Source of the DNA: Rhizobiales bacterium 65-79
GTDB lineage: Bacteria > Pseudomonadota > Alphaproteobacteria > Rhizobiales > Rhizobiaceae
NCBI GenBank assembly: GCA_001896885.1
Contig: MKRJ01000008.1
Span: forward strand, 186,001 to 250,000
DNA length: 64,000 nucleotides
Direction: 5' to 3'
A model generated the notes under the pieces. The model was not told the DNA's origin and did no database searches. It was given only the letters and a program-made list of their open reading frames with translations. This document shows, piece by piece, positions 1 through 8,810 of the stretch; position 1 is the stretch's first letter, and every line of letters begins with the position of its first letter. Position numbers and translations under genes: made by a program.

Positions 1-62
1 GCGACCGCGACGACGATCCAGCCATAGAAAAATTTTGTCCGGATCGGGGGAATGGCGGCCAT
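1..62 (-). CDS. MFS transporter, N-terminal fragment
   Basis: Only the first 20 codons lie in the window; the gene continues leftward past base 1. The visible residues end in a YGWIVVAV stretch, which is typical of the cytoplasmic lead-in and first membrane helix of oxalate/formate-antiporter-like MFS transporters. ATG is the complement of 60-62, and an AGGA lies about 5 nt upstream as a weak ribosome-binding site. It is transcribed away from pncB. The family call rests on this short motif alone, so the substrate cannot be named. Confidence 0.55.
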   Translation of the reverse strand, partial: MAAIPPIRTKFFYGWIVVAV

Positions 63-273
63 GACTATCCTGGTCAGTTGTCCGCTTCCTGCTTATTCCT
101 TGGCCGGAAACCGAACAAGCCGCCACCGTTGTGCCAAGAAACGGGCTGCTGACGGACATTGACAGCAGGTCCTCATCCGCCACCTATGGCGAGGAGGAGC
201 CGGGCAGGATGGTGACGGTCCGCGATCCGGCCTCCGACTTTTCGCGGCTCTACCGTTTAGGGATGGACGGAAA

Positions 274-1578
274 ATGCCCAGAACCGATATCGCCCGCCGG
301 GTGTACAACCACACCTGGAAGCTCGATCCGATCATCCGTAGCCTGCTCGACACGGACTTCTACAAGCTGTTGATGCTGCAGATGATCTGGGGTCTCTATC
401 CGACCGTCCAGGCGACCTTCACGCTCATCAACCGCACCACTTCGGTCCGTCTCGCCGACGAGATCGACGAGCGGGAGCTGCGCGAGCAGCTCGATCACGC
501 CCGCACCATCCGCTTCTCCAAGAAGGAGATGATCTGGCTGGCCGGCAACACCTTCTACGGCCGCAAGCAGATATTCGAGCCCGATTTCCTGTCATGGCTC
601 GCCGGCTTCCGCCTGCCCGAATACGAGCTCACCCGTCATGACGGCCAGTACGTGCTCCACTTCCATGGTCCGTGGAGCGAGACCACCATGTGGGAGATTC
701 CGGCGCTCGCCATCATCAACGAACTGCGCTCGCGCGCCGCGATGCGCTCGCTCGGGCCCTTCGCGCTCGACGTGCTCTACGCCCGCGCCAAGGCCAAGAC
801 CTGGGCCAAGGTGGAGCGGCTGCGCAAATATCCCGACCTGCAGATCTCCGATTTCGGCACCCGCCGCCGCCACTCCTTCCTCTGGCAGCGCTGGTGCGTG
901 GAGGCGCTGAAGGAAGGCATCGGCCTTTCCTTCACCGGCACGTCGAACGTGCTGCTCGCCATGGATACCGACCTAGAGGCGCTCGGCACCAACGCGCACG
1001 AGCTGCCGATGGTGCTGGCGGCGCTGGCGCGCAACGACGAGGAGCTGCGCGCCGCGCCCTACAAGGTGCTGGCCGACTGGCAGCGCTACTATGGCGGCAA
1101 TCTTTTGATCGTGCTGCCGGACTCGTTCGGCACGTCCGCCTTCCTCAAGGACGCGCCCGACTGGGTCGCCGACTGGACCGGTTTCCGCCCCGACAGCGCG
1201 CCGGCGATCGAGGGCGGCGAGAAGATCATCGAGTGGTGGAAGGCGAAGAGCAAGGACCCGAGGAAGAAGCTCCTGATCTTCTCCGACGCGCTCGACGTCG
1301 ATACGATCGAGAAGGCCTATCTGCATTTCCGCGGCAAGGCGCGGCTGAGCTTCGGCTGGGGCACCAACCTCACCAACGACTTCGTCGACTGCGCGCCGGA
1401 ACGCAACGACCAGCTCCGCGCCATCTCGCTGGTCTGCAAGGTCAGCGAGGCGAACGGCCACCCGGCGGTGAAGCTCTCCGACAACCCGGAAAAGGCGACC
1501 GGCGACCCGAAGGAAGTCGAGCGCTATCTGCGCGTCTTCGGCGGCAAGGACCGGGTCAGGCAGCCGGTGCTGGTATAG
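274..1578 (+). CDS. pncB: Nicotinate phosphoribosyltransferase
   Basis: This 434-residue enzyme converts nicotinate and PRPP to nicotinate mononucleotide, with ATP hydrolysis, in the Preiss-Handler NAD salvage pathway; it is cytosolic. The N-terminal [11 protein letters not shown] segment, the FGTRRRHS signature around residues 194-201 and the FTGTSN motif near residue 220 are characteristic, and the length is normal for bacterial PncB. The ATG at 274 follows a purine-rich GGACGGAAA. It stands alone and converges on iolB, with about 80 nt between the stops. Its function is unrelated to the inositol genes next to it. Confidence 0.95.
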   Translation: MPRTDIARRVYNHTWKLDPIIRSLLDTDFYKLLMLQMIWGLYPTVQATFTLINRTTSVRLADEIDERELREQLDHARTIRFSKKEMIWLAGNTFYGRKQIFEPDFLSWLAGFRLPEYELTRHDGQYVLHFHGPWSETTMWEIPALAIINELRSRAAMRSLGPFALDVLYARAKAKTWAKVERLRKYPDLQISDFGTRRRHSFLWQRWCVEALKEGIGLSFTGTSNVLLAMDTDLEALGTNAHELPMVLAALARNDEELRAAPYKVLADWQRYYGGNLLIVLPDSFGTSAFLKDAPDWVADWTGFRPDSAPAIEGGEKIIEWWKAKSKDPRKKLLIFSDALDVDTIEKAYLHFRGKARLSFGWGTNLTNDFVDCAPERNDQLRAISLVCKVSEANGHPAVKLSDNPEKATGDPKEVERYLRVFGGKDRVRQPVLV

Positions 1579-1611
1579 GGAGTGTCGTCATCGTGCGCGG
1601 GCAACTTGCAG

Positions 1612-1643
1612 GTGCGTCCTTCGAGGCTCGCACCGCAGGGATG
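1612..1643. repeat. Fragment of dispersed intergenic repeat
   Basis: The stretch beginning GTGCGTCCTTCGAGGCTCG, between the convergent pncB and iolB stops, recurs at 53580 as the end of a long inverted repeat. The following GCACC-GCAGG-ATGA region is a degenerate match to the same arm. It is probably a decayed copy of a rhizobial palindromic intergenic element. Confidence 0.5.
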
Positions 1644-1657
1644 AAGCCCACCCATCC

Positions 1658-2473
1658 TTAGGCCTTCAGCAGCCACTCATGCTCCTTGGCGTTGTGGAAC
1701 TTCCACGTCCGGCGAGGCCCCGCCATCACGTTGAGGTAATAGAGGTCGTAGCCGTGGCAGGCCGCGCAGGGGTGATAGCCGCGCGGGACGAGGGTGACGT
1801 CGCCATCCTCCACCGTCATCGTCTCGTCCAATGACCGGTCGCCATTCCGGTCGGCATCCGTATAGACCCGCTGGAAGGCAAAGCCCTGCGGCGGGTTGAT
1901 GCGGTGGTAGTAGGTCTCCTCGAGCTGCGATTCCGCCGGCAGATTGTCCGCGTCGTGCTTGTGCGGCGGATAGGAGGAGGTGTGGCCGCCCGGCGTGATG
2001 ACCTCGACCACCAGCAGCGAATCCGCGCCCTTGTCCGTCTCCGGCAGGATGTTGGTGACATAGCGCGTGTTGGTGCCCTTGCCGCGCGTTTCCTGGCCGA
2101 GATCGTCCGGCGCGATGACGCGCGCGGGATAGCTCTTCGCCTTGCCGGGCGCCGTGCAGACGGCGAGTTCGAGGCCGGTCGTGGCGGTCACCTTCCAGCG
2201 CGAGCCCGCCGGAATATAGACCGACCACGGCTTGCCCTCGAAGGGCGACGCGCGCTCGCCGATCTCGCCGAAATCCTTCCCGTCGGCCTCCGCCCTGCCC
2301 TTGCCGGCGATGAGAACCAGGCAGGCTTCGCGCCCACCGGTGTCGGCCTCCGCTTTCTCGCCCGGCTTGAGACGGAAGAGATCGAACCCGACATAGGTCC
2401 AGCCGGCGCTTTCCGGCGTGACATGGGTGACGCGGCCCTGCTTCCCGTTCGGCTTCACCAGCAAATTCGGCAT
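1658..2473 (-). CDS. iolB: 5-deoxy-glucuronate isomerase
   Basis: IolB (271 residues) isomerises 5-deoxy-D-glucuronate to 5-dehydro-2-deoxy-D-gluconate, the product that IolC phosphorylates. It is a bicupin, and the PPHKHD and ESQLEETYYHR segments hold the metal-binding histidines and glutamate. I chose the ATG at 2473 because GAGGA lies 5 nt upstream. An ATG at 2488 overlaps the preceding stop (ATGA) and would add MSEEN, but its ribosome-binding site sits too close. It is the last gene of the leftward iolCDEB series and follows a small membrane-protein gene. Confidence 0.93.
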   Translation of the reverse strand: MPNLLVKPNGKQGRVTHVTPESAGWTYVGFDLFRLKPGEKAEADTGGREACLVLIAGKGRAEADGKDFGEIGERASPFEGKPWSVYIPAGSRWKVTATTGLELAVCTAPGKAKSYPARVIAPDDLGQETRGKGTNTRYVTNILPETDKGADSLLVVEVITPGGHTSSYPPHKHDADNLPAESQLEETYYHRINPPQGFAFQRVYTDADRNGDRSLDETMTVEDGDVTLVPRGYHPCAACHGYDLYYLNVMAGPRRTWKFHNAKEHEWLLKA

Positions 2474-2484
2474 GTTTTCCTCGC

Positions 2485-2703
2485 TCATTCCTTCCCGATG
2501 GACGGGTCCTTGTTCTCGTCCGGCGGGTTGTAGCGGAAGAGATAGACGTAGGCGGCGTAGCCCGCGAACGCCAACGCGATGACGCCCCAGTCCCGCGACC
2601 CGCCGTAGAATTCGAGCCCCGCCCACGCGACGCACACCACGAAGATGGCGATCCGCCGCCACAGCGGCCGGAAGAAGGGATGGTCGGCGTCCGATTTCAG
2701 CAA
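2485..2703 (-). CDS. Small membrane protein, DUF3329-like
   Basis: The 72-residue protein has an N-terminal HPFFRPLWRR motif followed by two closely spaced hydrophobic segments (about residues 17-34 and 38-56) and a charged C-terminus. I recognise the motif from small DUF3329 membrane proteins of rhizobia, whose function is unknown. The only reasonable start is a TTG at 2703, because an in-frame TGA lies six codons upstream. It sits between iolE and iolB and ends within a few bases of the iolB start, so it is probably co-transcribed. A role in inositol use is inferred from position only. Confidence 0.72.
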   Translation of the reverse strand: MLKSDADHPFFRPLWRRIAIFVVCVAWAGLEFYGGSRDWGVIALAFAGYAAYVYLFRYNPPDENKDPSIGKE

Positions 2704-2750
2704 TTCAGTATGACTTCTTCACTTTGCACTACAAACCACCTCGGTTTGGA

Positions 2751-2854
2751 TTCACCCCTCCGCCGCCTTCGGCGGCACCTCCCCCTCATAGGGGGAGGAA
2801 AGCGGCGGCGCTTTCCCTCCCCTCGAGGGGAGGGTCCGGCCGACAGGCCGGGGG
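2751..2854. repeat. Three-stem palindromic intergenic repeat, family A
   Basis: The element begins TTCACCCCTCCG and ends with the complementary GGGGTGGGGTGAA. It contains nested hairpins, with CCTCCCCCTC/GGGGGAGG and CCCTCCCCTC/GAGGGGAGGG as stems. A clear second copy with the same architecture lies at 52621-52738. Here it separates iolE from the DUF3329-like gene inside the presumed iol operon, so it could affect processing or stability of the polycistronic mRNA. Confidence 0.8.
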
Positions 2855-2889
2855 TGGGGTGAATGCGGCCGACAGGTCAGCATGCTCCT

Positions 2890-3828
2890 CTAGTTCGGAA
2901 ATCCCTGCGTCTCGACCGTATAGCCCGCGGCGGTCATGACCCGCATCAGTTCCTTGTGGCCGATCTCGGCCATCTTCAGGGGCGGGTTCTTCTTCGGGTC
3001 CTGCTCGGCCTCGACCACGAACCAGCCCTCATAGCCGTAATCGGCGAATTTCTGCACGATGGCGCCGAAATCGAGCGAGCCGTCTCCCGGCACGGTGAAG
3101 GCGCCGAGCGCCACCGCGTCGAGGAAGGACTGCTTCTTCCAGTCCAGTCCCCTGATCACGCCCATGCGCACGTCCTTCACGTGGACATGGCTGATGCGCC
3201 TGTGGTGGTTGTCGATGGCGCGCAGCACGTCGCCGCCGGCAAAGGCCAGATGCCCGGCGTCGAGCAGAAGCGGAATGCCTTCGCCGGAATGCTTCATGAA
3301 GGCGTCGAGTTCGTGCTCGAACTGCACCACGGCCGCCATGTGATGATGGTAGGCAAGCGGCATCCCCTCGCCCGCGCACCATTCGCCGAACTCGGTCATC
3401 CGGCGCGCATAGGCTTTCATCTCGTCATCCGACAGCACGGCCTTCTGCGCCAGCGGCTTCGAGCGGTCGCCCTGGATGGAGCGGCCGACCTCGCCATAGA
3501 CGATACAGGGCGCGCCGACGGCCTTGAAAAGCTCGATCATCGGCCGGATGCGGTCCTTGTTCGCCGACAGGTCCTCGATCGTCAGCGTGCCGGAGAACCA
3601 GCCGCCGCAGAGCGTCACGTCGGCCTTCTTCAGGATCGGCAGCATCACGTCCGGGTCGTCCGGGAAGCGCCGTCCCTTCTCCATGCCGGTGAAGCCGGCC
3701 GAACGCGACTGTCGCAGGCACTCCTCCAGCGAAACGTCGTCGGAGAGTTCCACGAGGTCGTCGTTCCACCACGCGATGGGGGACATGCCCAGTTTGGCTT
3801 TCAAGATGTCGTTCTCCAGGTTTCGCAT
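2890..3828 (-). CDS. iolE: Myo-inosose-2 dehydratase
   Basis: IolE (312 residues from this start) dehydrates scyllo-inosose (2-keto-myo-inositol) to 3D-(3,5/4)-trihydroxycyclohexane-1,2-dione, the IolD substrate. It is a xylose-isomerase-like TIM barrel. The GMSPIAWWNDDL segment, LLDAGHLAFAGGD and HVHVKDVR hold the expected metal-site residues. Two starts are possible: ATG at 3828, with a purine-rich AGAGGGG very close, or TTG at 3804, which gives the more usual short N-terminus (LKAKLGMSPIAWWN) with GGAG 9 nt upstream. It is separated from iolD by a 167-nt spacer that holds a repeat element. Confidence 0.92.
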   Translation of the reverse strand: MRNLENDILKAKLGMSPIAWWNDDLVELSDDVSLEECLRQSRSAGFTGMEKGRRFPDDPDVMLPILKKADVTLCGGWFSGTLTIEDLSANKDRIRPMIELFKAVGAPCIVYGEVGRSIQGDRSKPLAQKAVLSDDEMKAYARRMTEFGEWCAGEGMPLAYHHHMAAVVQFEHELDAFMKHSGEGIPLLLDAGHLAFAGGDVLRAIDNHHRRISHVHVKDVRMGVIRGLDWKKQSFLDAVALGAFTVPGDGSLDFGAIVQKFADYGYEGWFVVEAEQDPKKNPPLKMAEIGHKELMRVMTAAGYTVETQGFPN

Positions 3829-3865
3829 CCCCTCTTGCAGGGGCAATTGCGCGTGACAAGTCGCT

Positions 3866-3990
3866 CTCCCCCTCACCCGGTTCGCTTCGCGAACCATCCT
3901 CTCCCCACCGGGGAGAGGAACGCCGGCCGCGCCGCTTCTTCCTCTTCTCCCCGACGGGGAGAAGGTGGCCCAAAGGGCCGGATGAGGAGG
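3866..3990. repeat. Palindromic intergenic repeat, family B
   Basis: The element starts CCCCCTCACCCGGTTCGC and ends GGCCGGATGAGGA. It holds internal hairpins such as CTCTCCCC-ACC-GGGGAGAG and CTTCTCCCC-GAC-GGGGAGAAG. A related copy lies at 20138-20247. It fills nearly the whole iolD-iolE spacer, so transcripts of the operon would carry strong secondary structure between these two genes. Confidence 0.78.
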
Positions 3991-3995
3991 AATAT

Positions 3996-5846
3996 TCAAT
4001 CCCCGACGCTTTGCGCCTGCCGTTTCTCTTCATAGGCCTTGCGCGCGGCGTTGACCTCCTTGCGCATACTGACCTCGGGCACGGCCACGTCCCACCAGTG
4101 CCCGCCCGCCTCGGTCGAGACCAGCGGATCGGTATCGATGACGATCACCGTCGTGCGGTCGTTGTCGCGCGAGCGCCTCAGAGCCGCCTCGAGGTCGCCC
4201 GTCGAGGAGACGTGCTCGCCCACCGCCCCCAGGCTGCGCGCATGGGCGGCGAAATCGATATCCGGCAGGGTATCATGGCGGGCGTCCTTCAACAGATTGT
4301 TGAAGTTGGCCCCGCCGGTCGCCATCTGCAGCCGGTTGATGCAGCCGAAGCCGCGATTGTCGAGCAGCACGATGGTCAGCTTAAGCCCGAGCATGACCGA
4401 TGTGGCGATCTCCGAATTCATCATCAAATAGGAGCCGTCGCCGAGCATGACGACGACCTCCTCGTCCGGCCGCGCCATCTTGGCGCCGAGCGCGCCGGCG
4501 ATCTCGTAGCCCATGCAGGAATAGCCATATTCGCCGTGATAGGAGCCCGGCCAGTCCGCCTGCCAGAGCTTGTGCAGCTCGCCCGGCAGGCCGCCGGCCG
4601 CATGGACCAGCACGACGCCGTCGCCCATGGCGCGCTGGACCGCGCCGATCACCTGCGCGTCGGAAGGCAGCGCCGCATTGGTCGAGGCGGTGACGGCGTC
4701 GGCCGCCTTGCGCCACTCGGCCTTGCCTTTCCTCGCCTTCTCGGTCCAGGGCTTGGGCGCGGCCCAGCCGCCGAGATGCTCGGCAAGCTCGGTCAGCCCG
4801 ACACGCGCGTCGGCGACGAGCGGCAGCGCGCGGTGCTTGAACGCGTCGAAGGGCTGCACGTTGAGCCCGATGATGGTCTTGTCCGGATTGCGGAAAAGCG
4901 CCCAGGACCCCGTCGTGAAATCCTGGAAGCGCGTGCCGACCGCCAGCACCACGTCGGCTTTCTCCGCCAGAGCGTTGGCCGCCGACGTGCCGGTGACGCC
5001 GATCGCGCCCATGTTGAGCGGGTTGCCGTCGGGCAGGCTCGACTTGCCGCCCTGCGTCTCGGTCACGGGGATGCCGGACTTGCCGGCCAGCACTTCGAGC
5101 GCGGCGGATGCGCCCGAATAGAGCGTGCCGCCGCCCGAGACGATGAGCGGCGCCTTCGCTCCGCGCAACGCCTCCACGGCCGCCTGCAACTCGTTCTCGT
5201 CCGGCCGCTGCCGGCGCGGCAGCCACAGCCGCTCCTCGAAGAAGCTTTCCGGATAATCGAATGCCTCCGCCTGCACGTCCTGGCAGAGCGAAAGCGTCAC
5301 CGGCCCGCATTCGGCCGGGTCGGTCAGCACGGCCATGGCGCGCGTCAGCGCCGGCACGATCTGCTCCGGCCGCGTGATGCGGTCGAAATAGCGCGAGACC
5401 GGGCGGAAACAGTCATTCGCCGAGACGGTGCCGTCGCCGAAATCCTCGACCTGCTGCAACACCGGGTCCGGAACGCGGCTGGCGAAGACGTCGCCCGGCA
5501 GGAGCAGCACTGGCAGGCGGTTGACATGCGCGAGCGCCGCTCCCGTCACCATATTGGTCGCGCCGGGGCCGATGGAGGTCGTCGCGGCCATCATGCGGCG
5601 GCGGAAATTCGCCTTGGCGAAGCCGACGGCCGCGTGGACCATCGCCTGCTCGTTATGCGAGCGATAGGTCGGCAGGTCGCGGCGCACCTGGTAGAGCGCC
5701 TCGCCCATGCCGGCGACGTTGCCGTGGCCGAAGATCGCCCAGACGCCACCGAAGAGCGGCACCTTCTCGCCGTCGATCTCCGTCATCTGGCGCGTCAGGA
5801 AACGGGTGAGCGCCTGCGCCATGGTCAGGCGGATTTTCTTGGTCAT
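3996..5846 (-). CDS. iolD: 3D-(3,5/4)-trihydroxycyclohexane-1,2-dione acylhydrolase
   Basis: IolD (616 residues) is a thiamine-diphosphate enzyme that opens the cyclohexanedione ring to 5-deoxy-D-glucuronate. It has the acetolactate-synthase fold: an N-terminal pyrimidine-binding domain (FGHGNVAGMGEAL near residue 40, with HNEQAMVHAAVGFAKA), a central domain, and a C-terminal domain with the ThDP/metal motif GDGSYLMMNSEI. The ATG at 5846 has GGAGG 9 nt upstream. It starts 15 nt after the iolC stop, so translation of the two is probably linked. Its length matches the family. Confidence 0.95.
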   Translation of the reverse strand: MTKKIRLTMAQALTRFLTRQMTEIDGEKVPLFGGVWAIFGHGNVAGMGEALYQVRRDLPTYRSHNEQAMVHAAVGFAKANFRRRMMAATTSIGPGATNMVTGAALAHVNRLPVLLLPGDVFASRVPDPVLQQVEDFGDGTVSANDCFRPVSRYFDRITRPEQIVPALTRAMAVLTDPAECGPVTLSLCQDVQAEAFDYPESFFEERLWLPRRQRPDENELQAAVEALRGAKAPLIVSGGGTLYSGASAALEVLAGKSGIPVTETQGGKSSLPDGNPLNMGAIGVTGTSAANALAEKADVVLAVGTRFQDFTTGSWALFRNPDKTIIGLNVQPFDAFKHRALPLVADARVGLTELAEHLGGWAAPKPWTEKARKGKAEWRKAADAVTASTNAALPSDAQVIGAVQRAMGDGVVLVHAAGGLPGELHKLWQADWPGSYHGEYGYSCMGYEIAGALGAKMARPDEEVVVMLGDGSYLMMNSEIATSVMLGLKLTIVLLDNRGFGCINRLQMATGGANFNNLLKDARHDTLPDIDFAAHARSLGAVGEHVSSTGDLEAALRRSRDNDRTTVIVIDTDPLVSTEAGGHWWDVAVPEVSMRKEVNAARKAYEEKRQAQSVGD

Positions 5847-5861
5847 CGATAGTTTCCTCCG

Positions 5862-7799
5862 CTAAGCCGCCGCGCGCTTCCGTGTGGCCAGCCAGGCCTC
5901 CGTCAGCCGGCCGAAGCGTTCGGCCATCTCGGCGATCGCGGCCTCGTCGTCCATCCTGCCGGCCAGCCATTCCTCCGCCGCATGGGCGAAGATGGTGCGA
6001 CCGACCGCGAACCCCTTGACGATAGCCGTATCGGCGGTCGCCGAGAAGGCCGCTTCGAGCTCGGCCGCCGGCGCATCGAGCCCGAGCAGCACGATTCCGC
6101 GGCACCACGGGTCGTGGCGCGCAATCGTGGCCTCGATCCGTTTCCAGGCCGCCTTCGACGCCTGCGGCTCGAGCTTCCACCAGTCCGGCTTGATGCCGAG
6201 AGCATAGAGTTCGTCGAGCGCCCTTGCCACCGTGTCGTCGCCGAGCGGTCCGTTCTTGCCGGCGATGATCTCGATCAGCAATTCGCGGCCGATCTTGCGC
6301 GAGGCCTGGAAGAGCGCGAGCAGCTTCTGCTGCTGCTCCTCCTTCAAGGCGGGCGGATCGTCGGGATGATAGAAGCACAGGCATTTTGCCGTATGCGTCA
6401 CCGGCCAGTCGACAAGCTGCGAGCCGATGTCCTGCCCGAACTCGAACCGGAGCGGCCGCGAGCCCGGCCGCTCGACCGGCCTGCCGATCCAGTCGAAACC
6501 GTGCTTCGCCGCCTCGAAGAAGGCCTCGCGGCCGTATTTCTCGTCGATCAGCATGCCATAGCCGCGCCGACCCTGCGCCACTCTGGCCGCCGCCTTAACG
6601 GCCAGCACCTTGAAGGCCGGGATCCGTGCGGGATCGGCGCCGAGCCGCCCCGCCAATTCCTCGAATTGCGAGCGGTGGTCGCAGGCCAGCCCCATCAGGA
6701 GCGGTATGTCGCCGCGCCGCGTCGTCGCCCAGTGGACATGGTTGATCGCCTCGTCCTTGCGCAGCGCATGCTCCTTCGATCCGTTCTTGAGGAAATATTG
6801 CAGTTCCTCGAAGGTCGGGATCTCCGGCGAGCAGAGCAGCCGCGATACCGCGAACGCGCCGCAGGCATTGGCCCAGGTCGCGGCCGTCCCGAAGCTTTCG
6901 CCGCCGAGCCAGCCGCGCAGGAAGCCGGACATGAAGGCATCGCCCGCGCCGAGCACGTTATAGACCTCGATGGGAAAACCCTGCCCGACGATGCCCGCCT
7001 CGAGATCGTCGGAAATCGCGCCCTCATAGACGATGCAGCCCATCGGACCGCGCTTCAGCACGATGACGGCGTTTGAGAGCGCACGGATCGTCTTCAGCGC
7101 CCTCAGGAGGTCATCCTCGCCGGAAGCGATCAGCACCTCCTCCTCCGTACCGACGATGAGGTCGCAATCCGGCAATATCGTTTTCAGATGCTCGGAGACC
7201 CGCTCGGATTTCACATAGCGCTGGTCGCCCGCGGCGTGGCCCGCAAGCCCCCAGAGATTGGGGCGGTAATCGATGTCGAAGGCGACCCTGCCGCCCTGCC
7301 CGCGCATGAGGCGGATCGCCTTCTTCTGCGCGGCGTCCGTGTTCGGGCGCGAGAAATGCGTGCCCGTGACGACGACGGCGCGCGCCCGCGAAAAAAGCTT
7401 CTCGTCGATATCGTCCTCCGAGAGCGCCATGTCCGCGCAATTCTCGCGATAGAAGAGCAGCGGAAAGGACCTGTCGTTTTCGACGGAAAGGATGGCGAGC
7501 GCGGTCAGCCTTGCCGGATCGTCGACGATGCCGGCGGTTTCCACGCCTTCCCTCGCCATCTGCTCGCGGATGAAGCGGCCGAACTGCTCGTCCCCGACGC
7601 GCGTGACCAGCGCCGACTTCAGGCCGAGTCGCGCCGTGCCGATCGCGATGTTGGCGGGGCAGCCGCCGACCGATTTGGCGAAACTCGCGACGTCCTCGAG
7701 GCGGGAGCCGATCTGCTGGCCGTAGAGATCGACCGAAACCCGGCCGATCGTGATGACATCGAGCTTCCCCTGCCCGTCCGGGGTTTCAGCCATTGCCAT
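5862..7799 (-). CDS. iolC: Bifunctional 5-dehydro-2-deoxygluconokinase / DUF2090 aldolase-type fusion
   Basis: This 645-residue protein joins an N-terminal PfkB-family kinase (about residues 13-325; GRVSVDLYG at the start, GGCPANIA, and catalytic GAGDAF with Asp287) to a C-terminal DUF2090 domain (about 345-640). The kinase phosphorylates 5-dehydro-2-deoxygluconate. DUF2090 fusions are usually annotated as the next enzyme, 5-dehydro-2-deoxyphosphogluconate aldolase. No separate iolJ is visible here, which fits. The ATG at 7799 is preceded by GGAGGAAAC, a strong ribosome-binding site. It is first in the iolCDEB series and lies downstream of a pair of IolR-like palindromes. Confidence 0.93.
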   Translation of the reverse strand: MAMAETPDGQGKLDVITIGRVSVDLYGQQIGSRLEDVASFAKSVGGCPANIAIGTARLGLKSALVTRVGDEQFGRFIREQMAREGVETAGIVDDPARLTALAILSVENDRSFPLLFYRENCADMALSEDDIDEKLFSRARAVVVTGTHFSRPNTDAAQKKAIRLMRGQGGRVAFDIDYRPNLWGLAGHAAGDQRYVKSERVSEHLKTILPDCDLIVGTEEEVLIASGEDDLLRALKTIRALSNAVIVLKRGPMGCIVYEGAISDDLEAGIVGQGFPIEVYNVLGAGDAFMSGFLRGWLGGESFGTAATWANACGAFAVSRLLCSPEIPTFEELQYFLKNGSKEHALRKDEAINHVHWATTRRGDIPLLMGLACDHRSQFEELAGRLGADPARIPAFKVLAVKAAARVAQGRRGYGMLIDEKYGREAFFEAAKHGFDWIGRPVERPGSRPLRFEFGQDIGSQLVDWPVTHTAKCLCFYHPDDPPALKEEQQQKLLALFQASRKIGRELLIEIIAGKNGPLGDDTVARALDELYALGIKPDWWKLEPQASKAAWKRIEATIARHDPWCRGIVLLGLDAPAAELEAAFSATADTAIVKGFAVGRTIFAHAAEEWLAGRMDDEAAIAEMAERFGRLTEAWLATRKRAAA

Positions 7800-7859
7800 G
7801 TTTCCTCCGGGGTGGCTCGCTTTGCAAACGTGTGCAACGGTTCCGCGCCCGCGTCAATA

Positions 7860-7905
7860 TGAAACGGAAATTCCATTCACAAGTCAATATGGAATATTTA
7901 TTCTT
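7860..7905. promoter_or_regulatory. Pair of IolR-type operators upstream of iolC
   Basis: The first site (7860-7875) reads TGAAA-N6-TTCCA, one mismatch from a perfect TGGAA-N6-TTCCA. The second (7890-7905) reads TGGAA-N6-TTCTT, two mismatches. Their centres are 30 bp apart. The second overlaps the last codons of iolR, so the operator is partly in coding sequence. A GGAA-N6-TTCC motif is what I recall for rhizobial IolR. The sites lie about 60-105 bp before the iolC start, in the expected promoter zone. Confidence 0.65.
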
Positions 7906-8755
7906 TCCCCTTCGGATCGAGGTCGGCGCGCCGCTCGGCGACGCTGACGGTCAGAGCCATGGCCAGCGCCATGGTCGCCGAAAGCGAGCGGAAGCCGGCG
8001 AAATCGGCCTCCGCCACCTCGAACCATTCCGTGGCGTGTTCGGCGAGCGGCGAGAACGCGCTGTCGGTGATCGCCACGACCGGGACGCCCCGCGCCGCGA
8101 GATTTCGCGCGTATTCGGCCGTCTCCGACGCATAGGGGGAAAAGCTGACGGCGATCGCCGCGTCCCCGTTGCCGGCCAGCGCCAGCGTCTCGGCGTCGAT
8201 GCCGACCGGCGAACCGACCAACGTGCAGCGGATGCCGAGCTTGCCGAAGGCGTAGGCCATATAGGTGGAGATCGGGTAGGAGCGGCGCCGCGCGATCAGG
8301 TGGATCGTGCGCGCATCGGCGAGGATCGCGACGGCGCGTTCCAGCTTCGGCGCCTCGACGGCATGGGAAAGTTTGTCGAGCGAGCGGCGTGCCGCGTCGA
8401 GGAAGCCGTCGAGGACGGCGCTCTCGTGCGAGCCCGTCCCTGCCCCGGCGCGCAGCGCGGCGAGGCGCTCCTCATAGGAATTGGTGCGTTCCTTCAGGCG
8501 GTCGCGGAAGATCCGCTGCAGGTCCGAAAAGCCCTCGAAGCCGAAATGCTGGGCGAAGCGCACCAGCGTCGAGGGCTGGACATCCGCCGCCGCCGCGATG
8601 CTCGCCGCCGTGCCGAAGGCGATCTCGTCGGGATTGTCCAGCGTGTGGGCCGCGACCTGCGCGAGGCGCTTCGGCAGGGATTGCCGGCGCGTGATGATCA
8701 TCGCGCGCAGCGATTCGAAATCGCGCGGCGCGGCCAGCGTTTCAGCCTCGTTCAT
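7898..8755 (-). CDS. iolR: RpiR-family repressor of inositol catabolism
   Basis: This 285-residue regulator has an N-terminal RpiR helix-turn-helix (about residues 10-85; the VQPSTLVRFAQHFGFEGFSDLQR recognition region) and a C-terminal SIS sugar-phosphate isomerase-like domain (about 115-260). In rhizobia IolR represses iol genes and is released by a pathway intermediate. The ATG at 8755 has GGGAAG 7 nt upstream, and the open frame further upstream runs through a perfect palindrome, so it is not coding. It is followed by iolC in the same direction, with 98 nt between them and its own operator 40 bp upstream, which suggests autoregulation. Confidence 0.9.
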   Translation of the reverse strand: MNEAETLAAPRDFESLRAMIITRRQSLPKRLAQVAAHTLDNPDEIAFGTAASIAAAADVQPSTLVRFAQHFGFEGFSDLQRIFRDRLKERTNSYEERLAALRAGAGTGSHESAVLDGFLDAARRSLDKLSHAVEAPKLERAVAILADARTIHLIARRRSYPISTYMAYAFGKLGIRCTLVGSPVGIDAETLALAGNGDAAIAVSFSPYASETAEYARNLAARGVPVVAITDSAFSPLAEHATEWFEVAEADFAGFRSLSATMALAMALTVSVAERRADLDPKGKE

Positions 8756-8794
8756 CCTGTGTCTTCCCTTTCGATCGCGCGAGGCTACATCAAA

Positions 8795-8810
8795 TGGAAT
8801 AAACATTCCA
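8795..8810. promoter_or_regulatory. Perfect IolR-type operator upstream of iolR
   Basis: TGGAA at 8795-8799, a six-base spacer (TAAACA) and TTCCA at 8806-8810 form a perfect palindrome, flanked by complementary A and T. It lies 40 bp before the iolR ATG and about 185 bp before the divergent dehydrogenase gene at 8997. No second site lies 30 bp to either side, unlike the other two promoters. Confidence 0.75.

Noticed and set aside
2473-2662. 334-residue extended iolB frame
   Set aside because: The additional N-terminal residues are the other-frame reading of the DUF3329-like gene, and a well-placed ribosome-binding site precedes the ATG at 2473.
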